The notes beneath the pieces were generated by a model that saw only the letters and a program-made list of their open reading frames with translations, did not search any database and was not told the DNA's origin. From contig CANKAM010000006.1 of assembly GCA_947479755.1 (NCBI GenBank), forward strand, positions 1 to 64,000: a stretch of 64,000 nucleotides of DNA, in the 5' to 3' direction. The stretch comes from Bacteroidota bacterium. Lineage in GTDB: Bacteria > Bacteroidota > Bacteroidia > SXHM01. This document shows positions 43,620 to 53,555 of the stretch, piece after piece; the stretch's first letter is position 1; each line of letters opens with the position of its first letter. The position numbers and the translations under genes are program-made.

Positions 43620-44978
43620 ATGAACAAGTTGCTTATCAGCAAATACAATGTTCCGGGTCCACGCTATACGAGTTACCCTACTGTTCCCTATTGGGAAAAT
43701 AATCTTACAACGGAAACATGGAAGGGACAAGTATTAGATGCTTTCCGTCAAACAAATGATAGTGAAGGAATAAGCCTTTACATTCATTTGCCTTTTTGCG
43801 AAAGCCTTTGTACTTATTGCGGTTGTAATACACGTATAACCGTTAATCATGCTGTTGAGCGTCCTTATATTGATGCTTTGCTGAAAGAGTGGGCAATGTA
43901 TCTGGATACTTTTCAGGAAACTCCACGCATCAAGGAAATACACCTTGGCGGTGGAACTCCTACTTTTTTCAGTCCCGAAAATCTTGCTGTTTTAATGGAA
44001 GGAATTATTTCTTCCGGACATCTGTTAAAAGATGCGCAACTCAGTTTTGAAGCACATCCCAACAATACAACAAAAGAACATCTTGAAACGCTTTATTCAG
44101 TTGGCTTCAGACGTTTGAGTTTAGGAATACAGGATTTTGATACGCTTGTACAAAAAGCAATTCATCGTCTGCAAAGTTTTGAGCAGGTGAAAAATATAAC
44201 AGAGCTAGCCCGCGAAATCGATTTCACTTCTGTGAACTACGATTTGATTTACGGCTTGCCTTTTCAAACTGTAGAAAGTATTACCGATACAATTGACAAA
44301 GTAAAACTGCTTCGCCCCGATCGCATTGCATTTTACAGCTACGCCCATGTTCCATGGATAAAACCTGCACAGCGCGGCTATTCTGATAGTGATTTACCGC
44401 AACCCGAAACTAAACGTAAACTTTACGAGACCGGAAGAGAGATGCTTGAATGGGCTGGATACTTAGAAATTGGAATGGACCATTTTGCACTACCCACTGA
44501 TTCGCTTTTCAAAGCAGCAGGAACAGGAAACCTGCACCGTAATTTTATGGGCTACACTTCCGGCAAAACACGTTTGCTGATTGGTTTGGGGGTTTCATCC
44601 ATCAGCGACAGCTGGACTGCCTTTGCTCAAAATGTAAAAACTGTGGAAGGCTACATAGAAAAAATAAATGCAGGTGAATTGCCTGTTTTTCGGGGACATT
44701 TGCTCACAGCAGAAGATTTAATTTTGCGACAACACATTCTCAATATTATCTGCAAAGGCGAAACATCATGGCAACGAGAAGATGAGCAATGCAATGCTCT
44801 TTATTCCACGCTGGAACAACTGGAAGAATTAGAACATGATAAGTTGGTTAACATCATTCCCTTTCATTTGAAAGTTACAACTACCGGAAAAAATTATATC
44901 CGCAATATCTGCATGGCATTTGATGCAAAGTTGCGCAGAAGTCAGCCGCAAGCGCAGCTGTTTTCTCAAACGGTTTAG
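43620..44978 (+). CDS. hemN: Oxygen-independent coproporphyrinogen III oxidase
   Basis: The product has 452 residues, the length of true HemN rather than HemW. It has YTSYPTVPYWE at the start and the radical-SAM motif FCESLCTYCGCN (Cys60, Cys64, Cys67, plus Cys69). LGGGTPTF and the C-terminal HemN domain follow (DHFALPTDSLFKAAGTGNLHRN FMGYTSGK, GLGVSSISDS). It makes protoporphyrinogen IX without O2. FNR-like dyads upstream of the operon fit control by oxygen. The end overlaps the converging membrane-protein gene by four bases. Confidence 0.95.
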   Translation: MNKLLISKYNVPGPRYTSYPTVPYWENNLTTETWKGQVLDAFRQTNDSEGISLYIHLPFCESLCTYCGCNTRITVNHAVERPYIDALLKEWAMYLDTFQETPRIKEIHLGGGTPTFFSPENLAVLMEGIISSGHLLKDAQLSFEAHPNNTTKEHLETLYSVGFRRLSLGIQDFDTLVQKAIHRLQSFEQVKNITELAREIDFTSVNYDLIYGLPFQTVESITDTIDKVKLLRPDRIAFYSYAHVPWIKPAQRGYSDSDLPQPETKRKLYETGREMLEWAGYLEIGMDHFALPTDSLFKAAGTGNLHRNFMGYTSGKTRLLIGLGVSSISDSWTAFAQNVKTVEGYIEKINAGELPVFRGHLLTAEDLILRQHILNIICKGETSWQREDEQCNALYSTLEQLEELEHDKLVNIIPFHLKVTTTGKNYIRNICMAFDAKLRRSQPQAQLFSQTV

Positions 44979-45613
44979 GTTGTTGTGTCAGCCCAATAAG
45001 CCCATGCAACCAATAACCACAAGGAAAAACCTGCATAACTGATTGCCGCTTCCGATGGTGGTGGCGGACCAAAAACATTCATCACATACACAACCAACAG
45101 AAAAATAATCAGACTCCAGAAAATGATATTGTGCTTTTTGTCAAGCTCTGTGTTTGAAATGAAGAAATAAATTCCGGCAGCAAATAATCCTACTTCAGTT
45201 GCTAAAGTAAGCGGAATATTATTCCACAAGCTTAAACCTACTTTCCAGTCAATCCAGGGAAACACAGGTAGATCTGGTCGATGAGTAAGTAAATCCAAAA
45301 ACCAGTGACTGAGCACAAGTGCGCCAAAAATCACTGCGCTTCTCAAATCTTTGCGGATAAAATAAAACAACGTTGCAAATAACATTGCCCAAACGGCAGC
45401 GTTGACAATACTGTGCGAGAAAGGATAATGAATAAAATTAAGTGGTGTGAATGCGGTATTGCCGGGTTCAATTTTTACCTTTTCAATTCCGATAAGCAGA
45501 AACAGTGGCCAAAGCAAATCTAAAAACTGAACTGCTATAAAGGTTGTTCCGAGTGAGAGTTTAGGAGCTGCTTTTTTTGCTCCGAGTGCTAATGCAAAGT
45601 GTCCGATGAACAT
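44975..45613 (-). CDS. Membrane-bound metal-dependent hydrolase-like protein (YdjM type)
   Basis: The product has 212 residues and about six membrane helices. His/Asp motifs in the membrane (YPFSHSIVNA, LSHWFLDLLTHRPDLP) match the YdjM/LexA-binding inner-membrane family (PF04307). A start of MFIGHFALALGAKKAAPKLS is also typical. The substrate and role are unknown. It follows the monooxygenase gene by 12 bases and is probably co-transcribed. Confidence 0.8.
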   Translation of the reverse strand: MFIGHFALALGAKKAAPKLSLGTTFIAVQFLDLLWPLFLLIGIEKVKIEPGNTAFTPLNFIHYPFSHSIVNAAVWAMLFATLFYFIRKDLRSAVIFGALVLSHWFLDLLTHRPDLPVFPWIDWKVGLSLWNNIPLTLATEVGLFAAGIYFFISNTELDKKHNIIFWSLIIFLLVVYVMNVFGPPPPSEAAISYAGFSLWLLVAWAYWADTTT

Positions 45614-45625
45614 GGTTATTTGTTA

Positions 45626-47086
45626 TTATTTTACCCATTTAAAATCTTCTTTCTTCAGCTTTTTCATTCGCTTCCAATACTGAAATGTAAACCCAGGCCA
45701 GATGGAAGTATTCTTTCCTTCTGCTGTCTGATACCAGCTTACGCAACCTGAATTCCAAACGGTATGTGATAAACGTTTCTGAATTTCGATGTTGTAGTTT
45801 TCCTGCACATCGTCTTTTACATTCAAATATTTAAAGCCATTCTCTTGCAAAGTTTTAATACATTGAACAATATAATTCACCTGCGCCTCAATCATAAATA
45901 TCATTGAATTATTTCCAAGTCCTGTGTTGGGACCAATGATAAAAAACAGGTTAGGAAAATGTTTAACCGCTATGCCGAGATACGCTTCCGGCCCTCGCTT
46001 CCATTCATCTGCCAATAGTTTTCCGTTCAAACCCTTTACCACAAAATCCTTTGGATAATCTGCTGCATTAAATCCTGTTCCGAAAACAATTGCATCCACT
46101 TCACTTCGCTTACCGTCTTTAGTAATGATTGTGTTGCCTTCTACTCTGTCTATACCTACTGATATAACCTGCGATTGCGGCAACGTAAGTGCTTTGTAAT
46201 AATCATTAGAAAGCAAAATACGCTTGCAACCCAAGATATACTTTGGTGTGAGTTTTTTTCTCAATTCTTCATCAGAAACTGATTTTTTTAAATGCCTCAG
46301 CGAAATTATCTCCAACAATTTTGTCCATTTAGGATTAACAACTAATCCCAGTGCACTTGACTCTAATACCCAATAAATAAAATAGCGATAAATTTTTTGT
46401 GTGAACGGTAAAAAGCGAAAAAGATTTTTTTCAAACGCGCTCATATTACGGTCAGGCTTAGGCAAAATCCATGGCGCTGTGCGCTGAAAAAGATACAGTG
46501 CTTTTACTTTCTTCACAATGTTGGGGACAATTTGAATAGCGCTTGCACCTGTGCCAATAATCGCAACGCGATTTCCTGTCAAATCAAAACTGTGATCCCA
46601 TTCTGATGAGTGAAATGTTTTTCCGGTAAAACTTTCAATGCCTTTCAGGTGCGGGACTACTGCGCGATTTAGTGGACCCATTCCGTTAATCAAAGTATCG
46701 GCAATTACACTTTCACCCGATTGTGTGTGAATAGTCCACTGCGAATTTTTCTCGTCAAACTCAGCTCCAGCAATATTGGTGTTGTATTTTATAAATGAGG
46801 CAAGCTCATATTTTGTAACACAAGCTTTGAGGTATTGCAGAATTTCAGCTTGTGGCGAAAACATACGACTCCAGTTTGGATTAGGCTCAAAAGAAAACGA
46901 ATACATATGCGAAGAAACATCGCATGCAACACCGGGATAAGTATTGTCGCGCCAGGTTCCGCCAACTTCTGAAGCCCGTTCAAAAATCAGAAAATCGGTG
47001 ATGCCTGCCTTTTTCAGTTGTATGCCCATGCATATTCCTGAAAATCCGCTGCCGATTATTGCAATGCTGGTTTGAGTTGTTGCCAT
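45626..47086 (-). CDS. Flavin-dependent monooxygenase, Baeyer-Villiger type
   Basis: The product has 486 residues. FAD-binding GSGFSG (12-17), the second Rossmann motif GTGASA (178-183), and the Baeyer-Villiger fingerprint FxGxxxHxxxW as FTGKTFHSSEW (153-163) are present. It should oxygenate ketones or other carbonyl compounds with NADPH and O2; some relatives are N-oxidising. A TTACTTTG stretch just upstream is a near-match to the -7 box. No neighbour indicates the substrate. Confidence 0.92.
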   Translation of the reverse strand: MATTQTSIAIIGSGFSGICMGIQLKKAGITDFLIFERASEVGGTWRDNTYPGVACDVSSHMYSFSFEPNPNWSRMFSPQAEILQYLKACVTKYELASFIKYNTNIAGAEFDEKNSQWTIHTQSGESVIADTLINGMGPLNRAVVPHLKGIESFTGKTFHSSEWDHSFDLTGNRVAIIGTGASAIQIVPNIVKKVKALYLFQRTAPWILPKPDRNMSAFEKNLFRFLPFTQKIYRYFIYWVLESSALGLVVNPKWTKLLEIISLRHLKKSVSDEELRKKLTPKYILGCKRILLSNDYYKALTLPQSQVISVGIDRVEGNTIITKDGKRSEVDAIVFGTGFNAADYPKDFVVKGLNGKLLADEWKRGPEAYLGIAVKHFPNLFFIIGPNTGLGNNSMIFMIEAQVNYIVQCIKTLQENGFKYLNVKDDVQENYNIEIQKRLSHTVWNSGCVSWYQTAEGKNTSIWPGFTFQYWKRMKKLKKEDFKWVK

Positions 47087-47112
47087 ACTGCAACAAAGTA
47101 AATAAATTTAAG

Positions 47113-48834
47113 CTACAATGCAGCCAACTCTGCTTTTACAAAAGCAGCCAATTCATGGACATACTCTTTAGAGAAGTTAAAAGAGATATCTGCAGTTTCA
47201 TATATCTCGCGTATCGGACGCGAATAACCAAGACTTAGAGCAGCCATGTAATTATCGATTGTCTGTGTTGGGTTCTGTTTGTAGTTTTTCCATAAAGCAA
47301 TTGCACCTAATTGCGCAATTGCATATTCTACATAATAGAATGGAACTTCAAAAAGATGTAACTGCTTTTGCCACATTGTTGCACGTGCATCTTCGTTTCC
47401 ATTCCAGTCAACCACTTTGGTGTCGAATTTATCAAGAACATTCTGCCATGCAGTTGCTCTTTCTTCAATGGTGTGGTTTGGATTTTCATAAACCCAATGC
47501 TGGAATTTATCTATTGTTCCAACCCAAGGGAAAATATGCAATACTTTTTCCAGGTGTTCTTTTTTAGCTCTGCGTAAATCATCTTCATTCTCGAAGAAAA
47601 TATCCCAATTATCCATCGTCAACAGTTCCATTCCCATTGATGCCAGTTCTGCAACTTCAGAAGGCAAACTCTTCATTTGTGTTACAGGAAGATTAGCGCT
47701 AAGGAAGGAATGCACTGCATGTCCTCCTTCGTGAATCATCGTAATCATATCGCGGAATGAACCAACAGAATTCATGTAAATGAACGGTGCGCTGGTTTCG
47801 TAAAGAGGATAGTTAAAACCGCCCGGCGCTTTTCCTTTTTTCGATTCAAGATCAAGGTTGCCTTTGGCTTTCATAATCTCCAAACACTCTGCAAAATAAG
47901 GACGGACGCGGTAAAACAACGCAATAGTTTTATCAGTCAACTCGTTTCCGTCAGGTGTAACCGTCAATGCATTCTTTCCGCTTTTATCCACTTCCATATC
48001 CCAGGGATGAAGCGAATCTAATTTCAACAATTGCTTGCGTTCCAAATCAAACTCGCGCATGATCGGAACAATTTCCTGTGCAATGGCATCATGAAAATCA
48101 AAACAATCCTGCACGGTGTAATCAAATCGTCCAAGGTCTGCAAACTTATAGTCGCGGTAATTTTTAAAGCCTGCGTTTACAGCAATTTGATTTCTGAGAT
48201 TGATAAGTAATGAATAAAGCTCATTCAGTTTTTCAACATCTGCAAGTCTGCGTGCTTTTAATAAACCATAAACAGATTCGCGAACGCTGCGTTCGGTCTG
48301 TTTAAGGAAATTACTTGCCTTTTGCATGGTCATTTCCTCCCCGTTATAAGTAACAGTTTGCATTGCCGAAATGCTTCCGAATTTCTGCTGCTCTTCATTC
48401 ACTTCTCGCTCCAGCGAAATATTTTCATCACGGAAAATTTCTAATTGCTTTTTTATTCCGCGCAGGTAAACAAAATATTTTTTGCTGTCTAAATCAGCTG
48501 CAAATGGGGAATTGACAAGTTTCTTATTCATGTCATTTTCAAAAGGCGCAACTTTAGGTTGAATCTCATTGATGTAAAACAAAAACTTCTCAGCCAGTTT
48601 CTGGTCGGTAGTGTCAATGTTCATGCGAATGTATGCCCAACCTGTTTCTTCTTCGGCAACAGCTTCCACCTCACTGCGGTCTAAAATCCAGTTTTCCAAA
48701 TCCTGAACAGAACCGATCTGTCTGTCGCGCAGATTCAAAAAATAAGGTTCAAGAACTTCCCACGAAATGATTTTAAAATCTTCGGGAAGAAAACGTCTTT
48801 TCTTTTTTAGGGATGTTTCGAGAGTTGCTTGCAT
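47113..48834 (-). CDS. M3 family oligoendopeptidase
   Basis: The product has 573 residues, with zinc site HEGGH (His368, Glu369, His372) in TMIHEGGHAVHSF and a downstream Glu helix (SEVAELASMGMELL) supplying the third ligand. This is the PepF/thimet-type fold with a mostly helical body. It cleaves short peptides in the cytosol; no signal peptide is present. The length is close to PepF (about 600). The gap to the next gene carries a dispersed repeat. Confidence 0.94.
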   Translation of the reverse strand: MQATLETSLKKKRRFLPEDFKIISWEVLEPYFLNLRDRQIGSVQDLENWILDRSEVEAVAEEETGWAYIRMNIDTTDQKLAEKFLFYINEIQPKVAPFENDMNKKLVNSPFAADLDSKKYFVYLRGIKKQLEIFRDENISLEREVNEEQQKFGSISAMQTVTYNGEEMTMQKASNFLKQTERSVRESVYGLLKARRLADVEKLNELYSLLINLRNQIAVNAGFKNYRDYKFADLGRFDYTVQDCFDFHDAIAQEIVPIMREFDLERKQLLKLDSLHPWDMEVDKSGKNALTVTPDGNELTDKTIALFYRVRPYFAECLEIMKAKGNLDLESKKGKAPGGFNYPLYETSAPFIYMNSVGSFRDMITMIHEGGHAVHSFLSANLPVTQMKSLPSEVAELASMGMELLTMDNWDIFFENEDDLRRAKKEHLEKVLHIFPWVGTIDKFQHWVYENPNHTIEERATAWQNVLDKFDTKVVDWNGNEDARATMWQKQLHLFEVPFYYVEYAIAQLGAIALWKNYKQNPTQTIDNYMAALSLGYSRPIREIYETADISFNFSKEYVHELAAFVKAELAAL

Positions 48835-48848
48835 GGGAATAATATTAA

Positions 48849-48873
48849 CCCCTCGACTGCGCTCGGGGTGACA
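48849..48873. repeat. Dispersed palindromic repeat
   Basis: CCCTCGACTGCGCTCGGGGT plus GACAG, a variant of the repeat found twice inside the GH31 gene. It lies in the gap between the M3 peptidase gene and the DUF5606 gene. Confidence 0.7.
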
Positions 48874-48891
48874 GATTTTCTTAAATAATAA

Positions 48892-49431
48892 CTAAGCTGT
48901 TCCTGATTTTCTAACGCCAACAGTTGTGCTGATTTTAGGTGCTGCCGATTTTGGAGTTACCTTCTTAACGTTTGCAACCGGTTTATTGGCTCCTTTATTA
49001 TCGTGTGCATGTGCCACATCAATATGTTTCTCGTCTGCTTTCTTTTCTTTGGTTAGCAAACCTCCATCATGCAGCATGTTATACCATTGGAAAAGTTTTT
49101 TGATATCTGATACATACACACGGTCTTTGTCATATTCCGGCAATACGTTTTCCATTTGTTTTTTCAACTCATCGTTTGATGCTTTTCCGGCATCAAATGC
49201 TTTTTCGCCTTTCAGGCTTTCCATTACTTTTTTCAAAACATCTTCGAGCGGCTGATCTTCGCCTGTTGTAAAAATGCTGATATTCTCCAGAGAAACTACT
49301 TTCTGTGAAGCGTAAACGGGAATTCGTTTTTTGTCGGTTAATGATTCCGCAATAAAACCATTTTTGGTCTGGCTGATAACTTTAAAAAGTCCGCTTTGTC
49401 CTGCAATTGAAACTATTTCGCTGATGTCCAT
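48892..49431 (-). CDS. DUF5606 protein
   Basis: The product has 179 residues. The N-terminal 130 (MDISEIVSIAGQSGLFKVIS ... YVSDIKKLFQWYNMLHDGGLL) match DUF5606, a small Bacteroidota family with a probable SH3-like fold followed by helices. The C-terminal 50 residues are low-complexity and Lys/Ala/Thr-rich (ANVKKVTPKSAAPKISTT), perhaps for binding nucleic acid. The function is unknown. Confidence 0.88.
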   Translation of the reverse strand: MDISEIVSIAGQSGLFKVISQTKNGFIAESLTDKKRIPVYASQKVVSLENISIFTTGEDQPLEDVLKKVMESLKGEKAFDAGKASNDELKKQMENVLPEYDKDRVYVSDIKKLFQWYNMLHDGGLLTKEKKADEKHIDVAHAHDNKGANKPVANVKKVTPKSAAPKISTTVGVRKSGTA

Positions 49432-49536
49432 CTTTTATTATTTGTGAATTTTTGAATTATGTTGGCAAACCTACATGAAAAGGCTGAAATACGCAAAAAC
49501 AGAAAGAAGATGTAAAAAATTAGTGTCAGTATCTGA

Positions 49537-51183
49537 CTATCTCACCACCACAATCTTATTACTGAATGATGCTTCATCTGTTTTTACAGTACAATAATAA
49601 ATTCCTGCTGCAAGCTGAGAAACATCAATAGTCTGAATATTATTTCCTTTTAAAAGATTAAAATTTCTGTTGCCAATAATTTCTTCACCTACTGCATTAA
49701 CAATAGTGATTTGTGCTTTTGAAGTTGTTATTGATTTCAACATTAAACTTATGCTGTTACTTGTCGGGTTGGGGTAAATCATCATACCGTTCTGCGCATC
49801 TTCTTCAACCATTCCAACCGGGCCACATATAGTGCTGGTAAGAGCTGCGTATGCATTCACTCTTCCCGTTCCTGTTTTTCCTGTGTATGGAACATTTTCA
49901 GGAATTCCGTCAATATTATCTGCTGTGCACTTGATAAGTTCCACAACCTGCAAAGCATTTAGTGATGGATAATATGAACGGATTAATCCTGCCAGACCAG
50001 AAACCAGAGGCGCAGCAATAGATGTTCCGCCCTGAGGTGGTGAGTATAGTGTCGAACCATTATATGTTGCGGTTGTATAAACATCAAAGCCGGGAGCAGT
50101 TACATCCACAGAATCATTCCATGAAAAAGGAGGATTTGAAGGTGGGTCAAAACGATCAAGGTTGTCAACACCAGAAACACTGAGAACAAAACGATATGAA
50201 GCAGGATAATAAGCTGTGTCATAGGGAATATTTCCTGCTGAGGCCACAATTACAGCATCATTAGCAATTATTGCATCATCAGTAACATCCTGTGCTAACT
50301 GGTTAAATGTTGTATTTCCCCACGAGCAGTTTACAATTTTAGCTCCATGGTCAACGCAATATGTAATTCCTTCATAACCCTTTGTAATAACCTGTGAACT
50401 GTTGGCAACTTTAACCGGAAGAAACTTGCATTTGAAACCAGAACCTATAAAACCAACGCTATTATCACCGGTTGCTGAACCAACAGCTGTAACAGTAGTT
50501 CCATGAATTTCATTATTGATAAAAAAGGCATTGTCGTTATCCACCATATCCCATCCACTGAAATTATCTGGATATAAATCTCCATCGTTATCCCCTCCTC
50601 CAATTGTATCGGCATAATTGTGTTTTATATTTCCGGAAAGATCCGGATGGTTGATGTCAAAACTTGTCTCCGTATAACCAATGACAACATTGCTGTCGCC
50701 TTTTGAAACATCCCATGCATTGTACAATTGCATGGTATTAAAATGATAGGGATTGTAAACCGACAATTGTACATCATTAGGTGTATAAAGTTGATAACTC
50801 ACATAATGCGGCTCAGCATAATCAAAGTATCCGCTACTCATCAATTGTTCTGATGTTTTAAAAACATCTTGTTCTGCGTTGTAATCCAATTCATAAATCA
50901 ATGACAAATCAGGCAATTTTCTGCCGCTGTCATTGTATTGTTTTGCCAAAGGTTTTCTCTGCGGAAACTTTCTGCGCAAACCTGTTATTTCAAGCGATTC
51001 AAAACCGGGGATAGTATTTTTTAATTCTGAAAAGTATGTTCGAAATTCGGGTTTAACTTTCAGGTTTATTCTTCCTTGAATATAATCAGACCCTTTTGGA
51101 TTGTTCACTACCACAAGGTTATCTTGTGCATGAGTACTAAATTGAGAGCAGAAAAGAGCGAAAAGAAGTATAAGTTTTTTCAT
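49537..51183 (-). CDS. Secreted S8 (subtilisin-like) protease with T9SS domain and altered triad
   Basis: ATG 51183 gives 548 residues with a signal peptide (KKLILLFALFCSQFSTHAQ); the longer frame begins at TTG. The S8 His (H227, NEIHGTTVTA), oxyanion Asn (N318, ASAGN) and Ser (S388, GGTSIAAP) are all present. At the Asp position the sequence is VVIGYTETSFDINHPDL, so Glu172 stands where DTG has Asp. An N-terminal prodomain of about 130 residues precedes the catalytic part. The end is a T9SS domain (MIYPNPTSNSISL). It may be a weak or specialised protease, or a non-catalytic relative. Confidence 0.88.
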   Translation of the reverse strand: MKKLILLFALFCSQFSTHAQDNLVVVNNPKGSDYIQGRINLKVKPEFRTYFSELKNTIPGFESLEITGLRRKFPQRKPLAKQYNDSGRKLPDLSLIYELDYNAEQDVFKTSEQLMSSGYFDYAEPHYVSYQLYTPNDVQLSVYNPYHFNTMQLYNAWDVSKGDSNVVIGYTETSFDINHPDLSGNIKHNYADTIGGGDNDGDLYPDNFSGWDMVDNDNAFFINNEIHGTTVTAVGSATGDNSVGFIGSGFKCKFLPVKVANSSQVITKGYEGITYCVDHGAKIVNCSWGNTTFNQLAQDVTDDAIIANDAVIVASAGNIPYDTAYYPASYRFVLSVSGVDNLDRFDPPSNPPFSWNDSVDVTAPGFDVYTTATYNGSTLYSPPQGGTSIAAPLVSGLAGLIRSYYPSLNALQVVELIKCTADNIDGIPENVPYTGKTGTGRVNAYAALTSTICGPVGMVEEDAQNGMMIYPNPTSNSISLMLKSITTSKAQITIVNAVGEEIIGNRNFNLLKGNNIQTIDVSQLAAGIYYCTVKTDEASFSNKIVVVR

Positions 51184-51280
51184 AGCTAAAATATTATGCT
51201 GCAAATTACAGAAAAATTAAACTAATAACCCCAACCATGTGGCCGGGGTTATCAGTAAAACAGATTATATAAACTATTGT

Positions 51281-53397
51281 TTAGTGAACCACCATTACTT
51301 TTCCGTTTGCAGATACGCCTTCAGATTGAATGCTGAAGAAGTAGCAAACTGTATTTACCTGCTCTACATTCCATTCAAAGCTAAGTCTTCCTGCTGCCGT
51401 AAGCTGGATTTGCTTAGTATGAATAATGCTTTGTCCCAATACATCGTAAACAGTTAAGGTATAAGTTCCTGCTTGCACCTGATCCATATTAATATACACG
51501 CTTGAATTAGCAGGATTAGGGAATACTTTTACGTCAGACAATGTCTGCTGTTCTGAAATGCCTGTAGTCTGGAATTGCTGAGGGTCTGGTGAGCAGAAAA
51601 TAGTTGCTCCGTTAGTCCATGCTGAGCTTTGGTAAAACAACTGCTCGCCATTTTGTTTGTAGAAATTAATATCGGCAAGTTGTTCAGCATTGTCAATAAT
51701 AAGACTAAGGCGCTCATCAGGCTCATTTGTATTGAGGTAAACACTCAGCACATTGTTAGCCAGTGTGGAATAAAAATCAAGTGTGTCACGCTCCTGCCAG
51801 AATTCTCCAAATTCCTCCATTGGAAGAACAAGTGCTGATTCGGGAAGACTGTCAAGATACATTTCTTCTGCAGTAACCTTCCACCTGCGGTTAGGGTGAA
51901 TGAGTAACACTGTTAGTGCATTATTTGCATCATTTTTTCGTGTAACAGAAGCCCATACAGCAACTTTCTCAGGATAATTGGTGCTGCTGATAGAAGGTGA
52001 CCACACATCCGAAATGGTCATAGGTATTTCAAGCACTGTTTGTTGTGCACCTGAATATTTTTTTCCGTCAACAGTATAATAAGGGAAGTTGGTCAACACA
52101 TCATTTGCTGAAAAAGTAGAATTAAATTTATAACCTGTTTGAGCTAATGCAAATGCTAACGTCTTGTTGTAACACAATTCGCCAGCGCGGAATGTTTTTA
52201 TTCTTATACCAAAGTCAGCCTCAAGTAAATTTTTTGAAACTTCAACTTCGCCATACGTAGAACCACCAGTTGTAGTGTTTGTAGTTGTTGAATATACTGG
52301 ACGATATGTACTTGTTGTAAGCCCACGAACACCTATAGGGAATCTAGAGTCGGTTTCAAAATCAGGAAAATGCCCTACCGAGTGCGAACCCACTATATGA
52401 TTGTGGTCCAAAATATATTGAACAGCAGCGTGCGAAGTGGTGTAAAAACCGCTTATCCAACCGTTTGAATAATAGCTGGTAGTAACATTGTAGGTTGCTC
52501 TTGCTCCTCTTGCATATTCCATATCAACAAAAAATCGGCTGGTATCCTGACAGGTTCTTGAATCATAGTCATGTGTAATCATTATGCTGGAACTGCTGCA
52601 ATTTGGGCTGGTGTGAATGCGCACTGTATTTGCAATATGGTGACGGATAATATTCTGAACTAACATCATAAACACATCTGAACCCGGCTCAAAACTATTG
52701 GAATAAACCTCCTGAGCATTACCATCATCATCAATCTGAAAACGCAGAACTACATCGCGTAAATCAATTCCAAAGGTATATACATGTCCTTGCCCTGTTG
52801 CTTTATAAACAAAAGCAGACTTTCCATCTTCGTATTGTGCCAGTGATGTACCTCCGTTAAGTGTGTAGGAACGACTTGTGCATGAATATCCACTGGAAGT
52901 CCCTAAAAAACGTATGCTGGTTTCAGAAGGGTCGCTGATACGCTCAAATAACCATGGTAAGCTTGAAGTACTTGAGTTAAAATATTTGCGCGTATCTGAT
53001 GATTGAACAGCCGATACTCCACACAAACTAAAAAGGGTTGAAGCCTGCATGGATGAACAGATAATTACACCTCCGTTGTTTACATAATTGGTAATAGAAG
53101 TTCTTTCCGCTGAGTTAAAAGTGGTGCTTTTTACAACAGGGCTGAAAAAAATAACCGGGTAAGTGAGCGCTGTTGTTAAACTGGTGTTGTAGCATACTCA
53201 ACACCAGCTGTGTTTAAAAGCCACTGAGAAGAGCGGAAACGTGAAGTATTGGCTTCTGCATTGCGTGTTGAAAGATCCAACAGAGCTACCTTACTTTGCT
53301 GGGCAATGCCTTGCTGGCAAAACAGTAATACCGAGCAGCAGATAATGAAGAAAATTTTAAATTTGCTAAAAGCCTGAATGGTAGATTTTGAATGCAT
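51281..53397 (-). pseudogene. Frameshifted secreted polysaccharide-deacetylase-like T9SS protein
   Basis: Two frames belong together. 53176-53397 encodes a signal peptide and the start of a domain (VALLDLSTRNAEANTSRF). The second frame continues it (SLTTALTYPVIFFSPVVK ... NYVNNGGVIICSS), with its first ATG only at 53050. Together they would give about 705 residues: a GATase-like N-terminal part, then a NodB-like part with ITHDYDS and HSVGH (metal-binding Asp and His), then a T9SS domain (VKVFPNPANSSVYIN). The shift lies at about 53177-53197, inside a 9-bp inverted repeat. No slippery heptamer is evident, so mutation or assembly error is more likely than recoding. Confidence 0.8.
53181..53207. 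repeat. 9-bp inverted repeat at the frameshift
   Basis: CTGGTGTTG and CAACACCAG around a 9-nt loop. It starts three bases from the premature stop of the first frame (53176-53178). Confidence 0.8.
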
Positions 53398-53555
53398 ATC
53401 AATATTAATTATTTGTGTTTAAAATTGCAAAAGAAGGCGCTAATGTACGAATAAAAGGCTTTGAACAAAGCGATTGCGCTATTTTGTCTATCAAAAAGAG
53501 GCATTAATCGACAAACAACACTTATTTCATGTGTATATCGACTTAATGATAACTA

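Noticed and set aside
53170-53210. Programmed -1 frameshift
   Set aside because: The overlap between frames contains no X XXY YYZ heptamer in the right phase; the hairpin lies upstream of or across the shift site rather than a few bases downstream.
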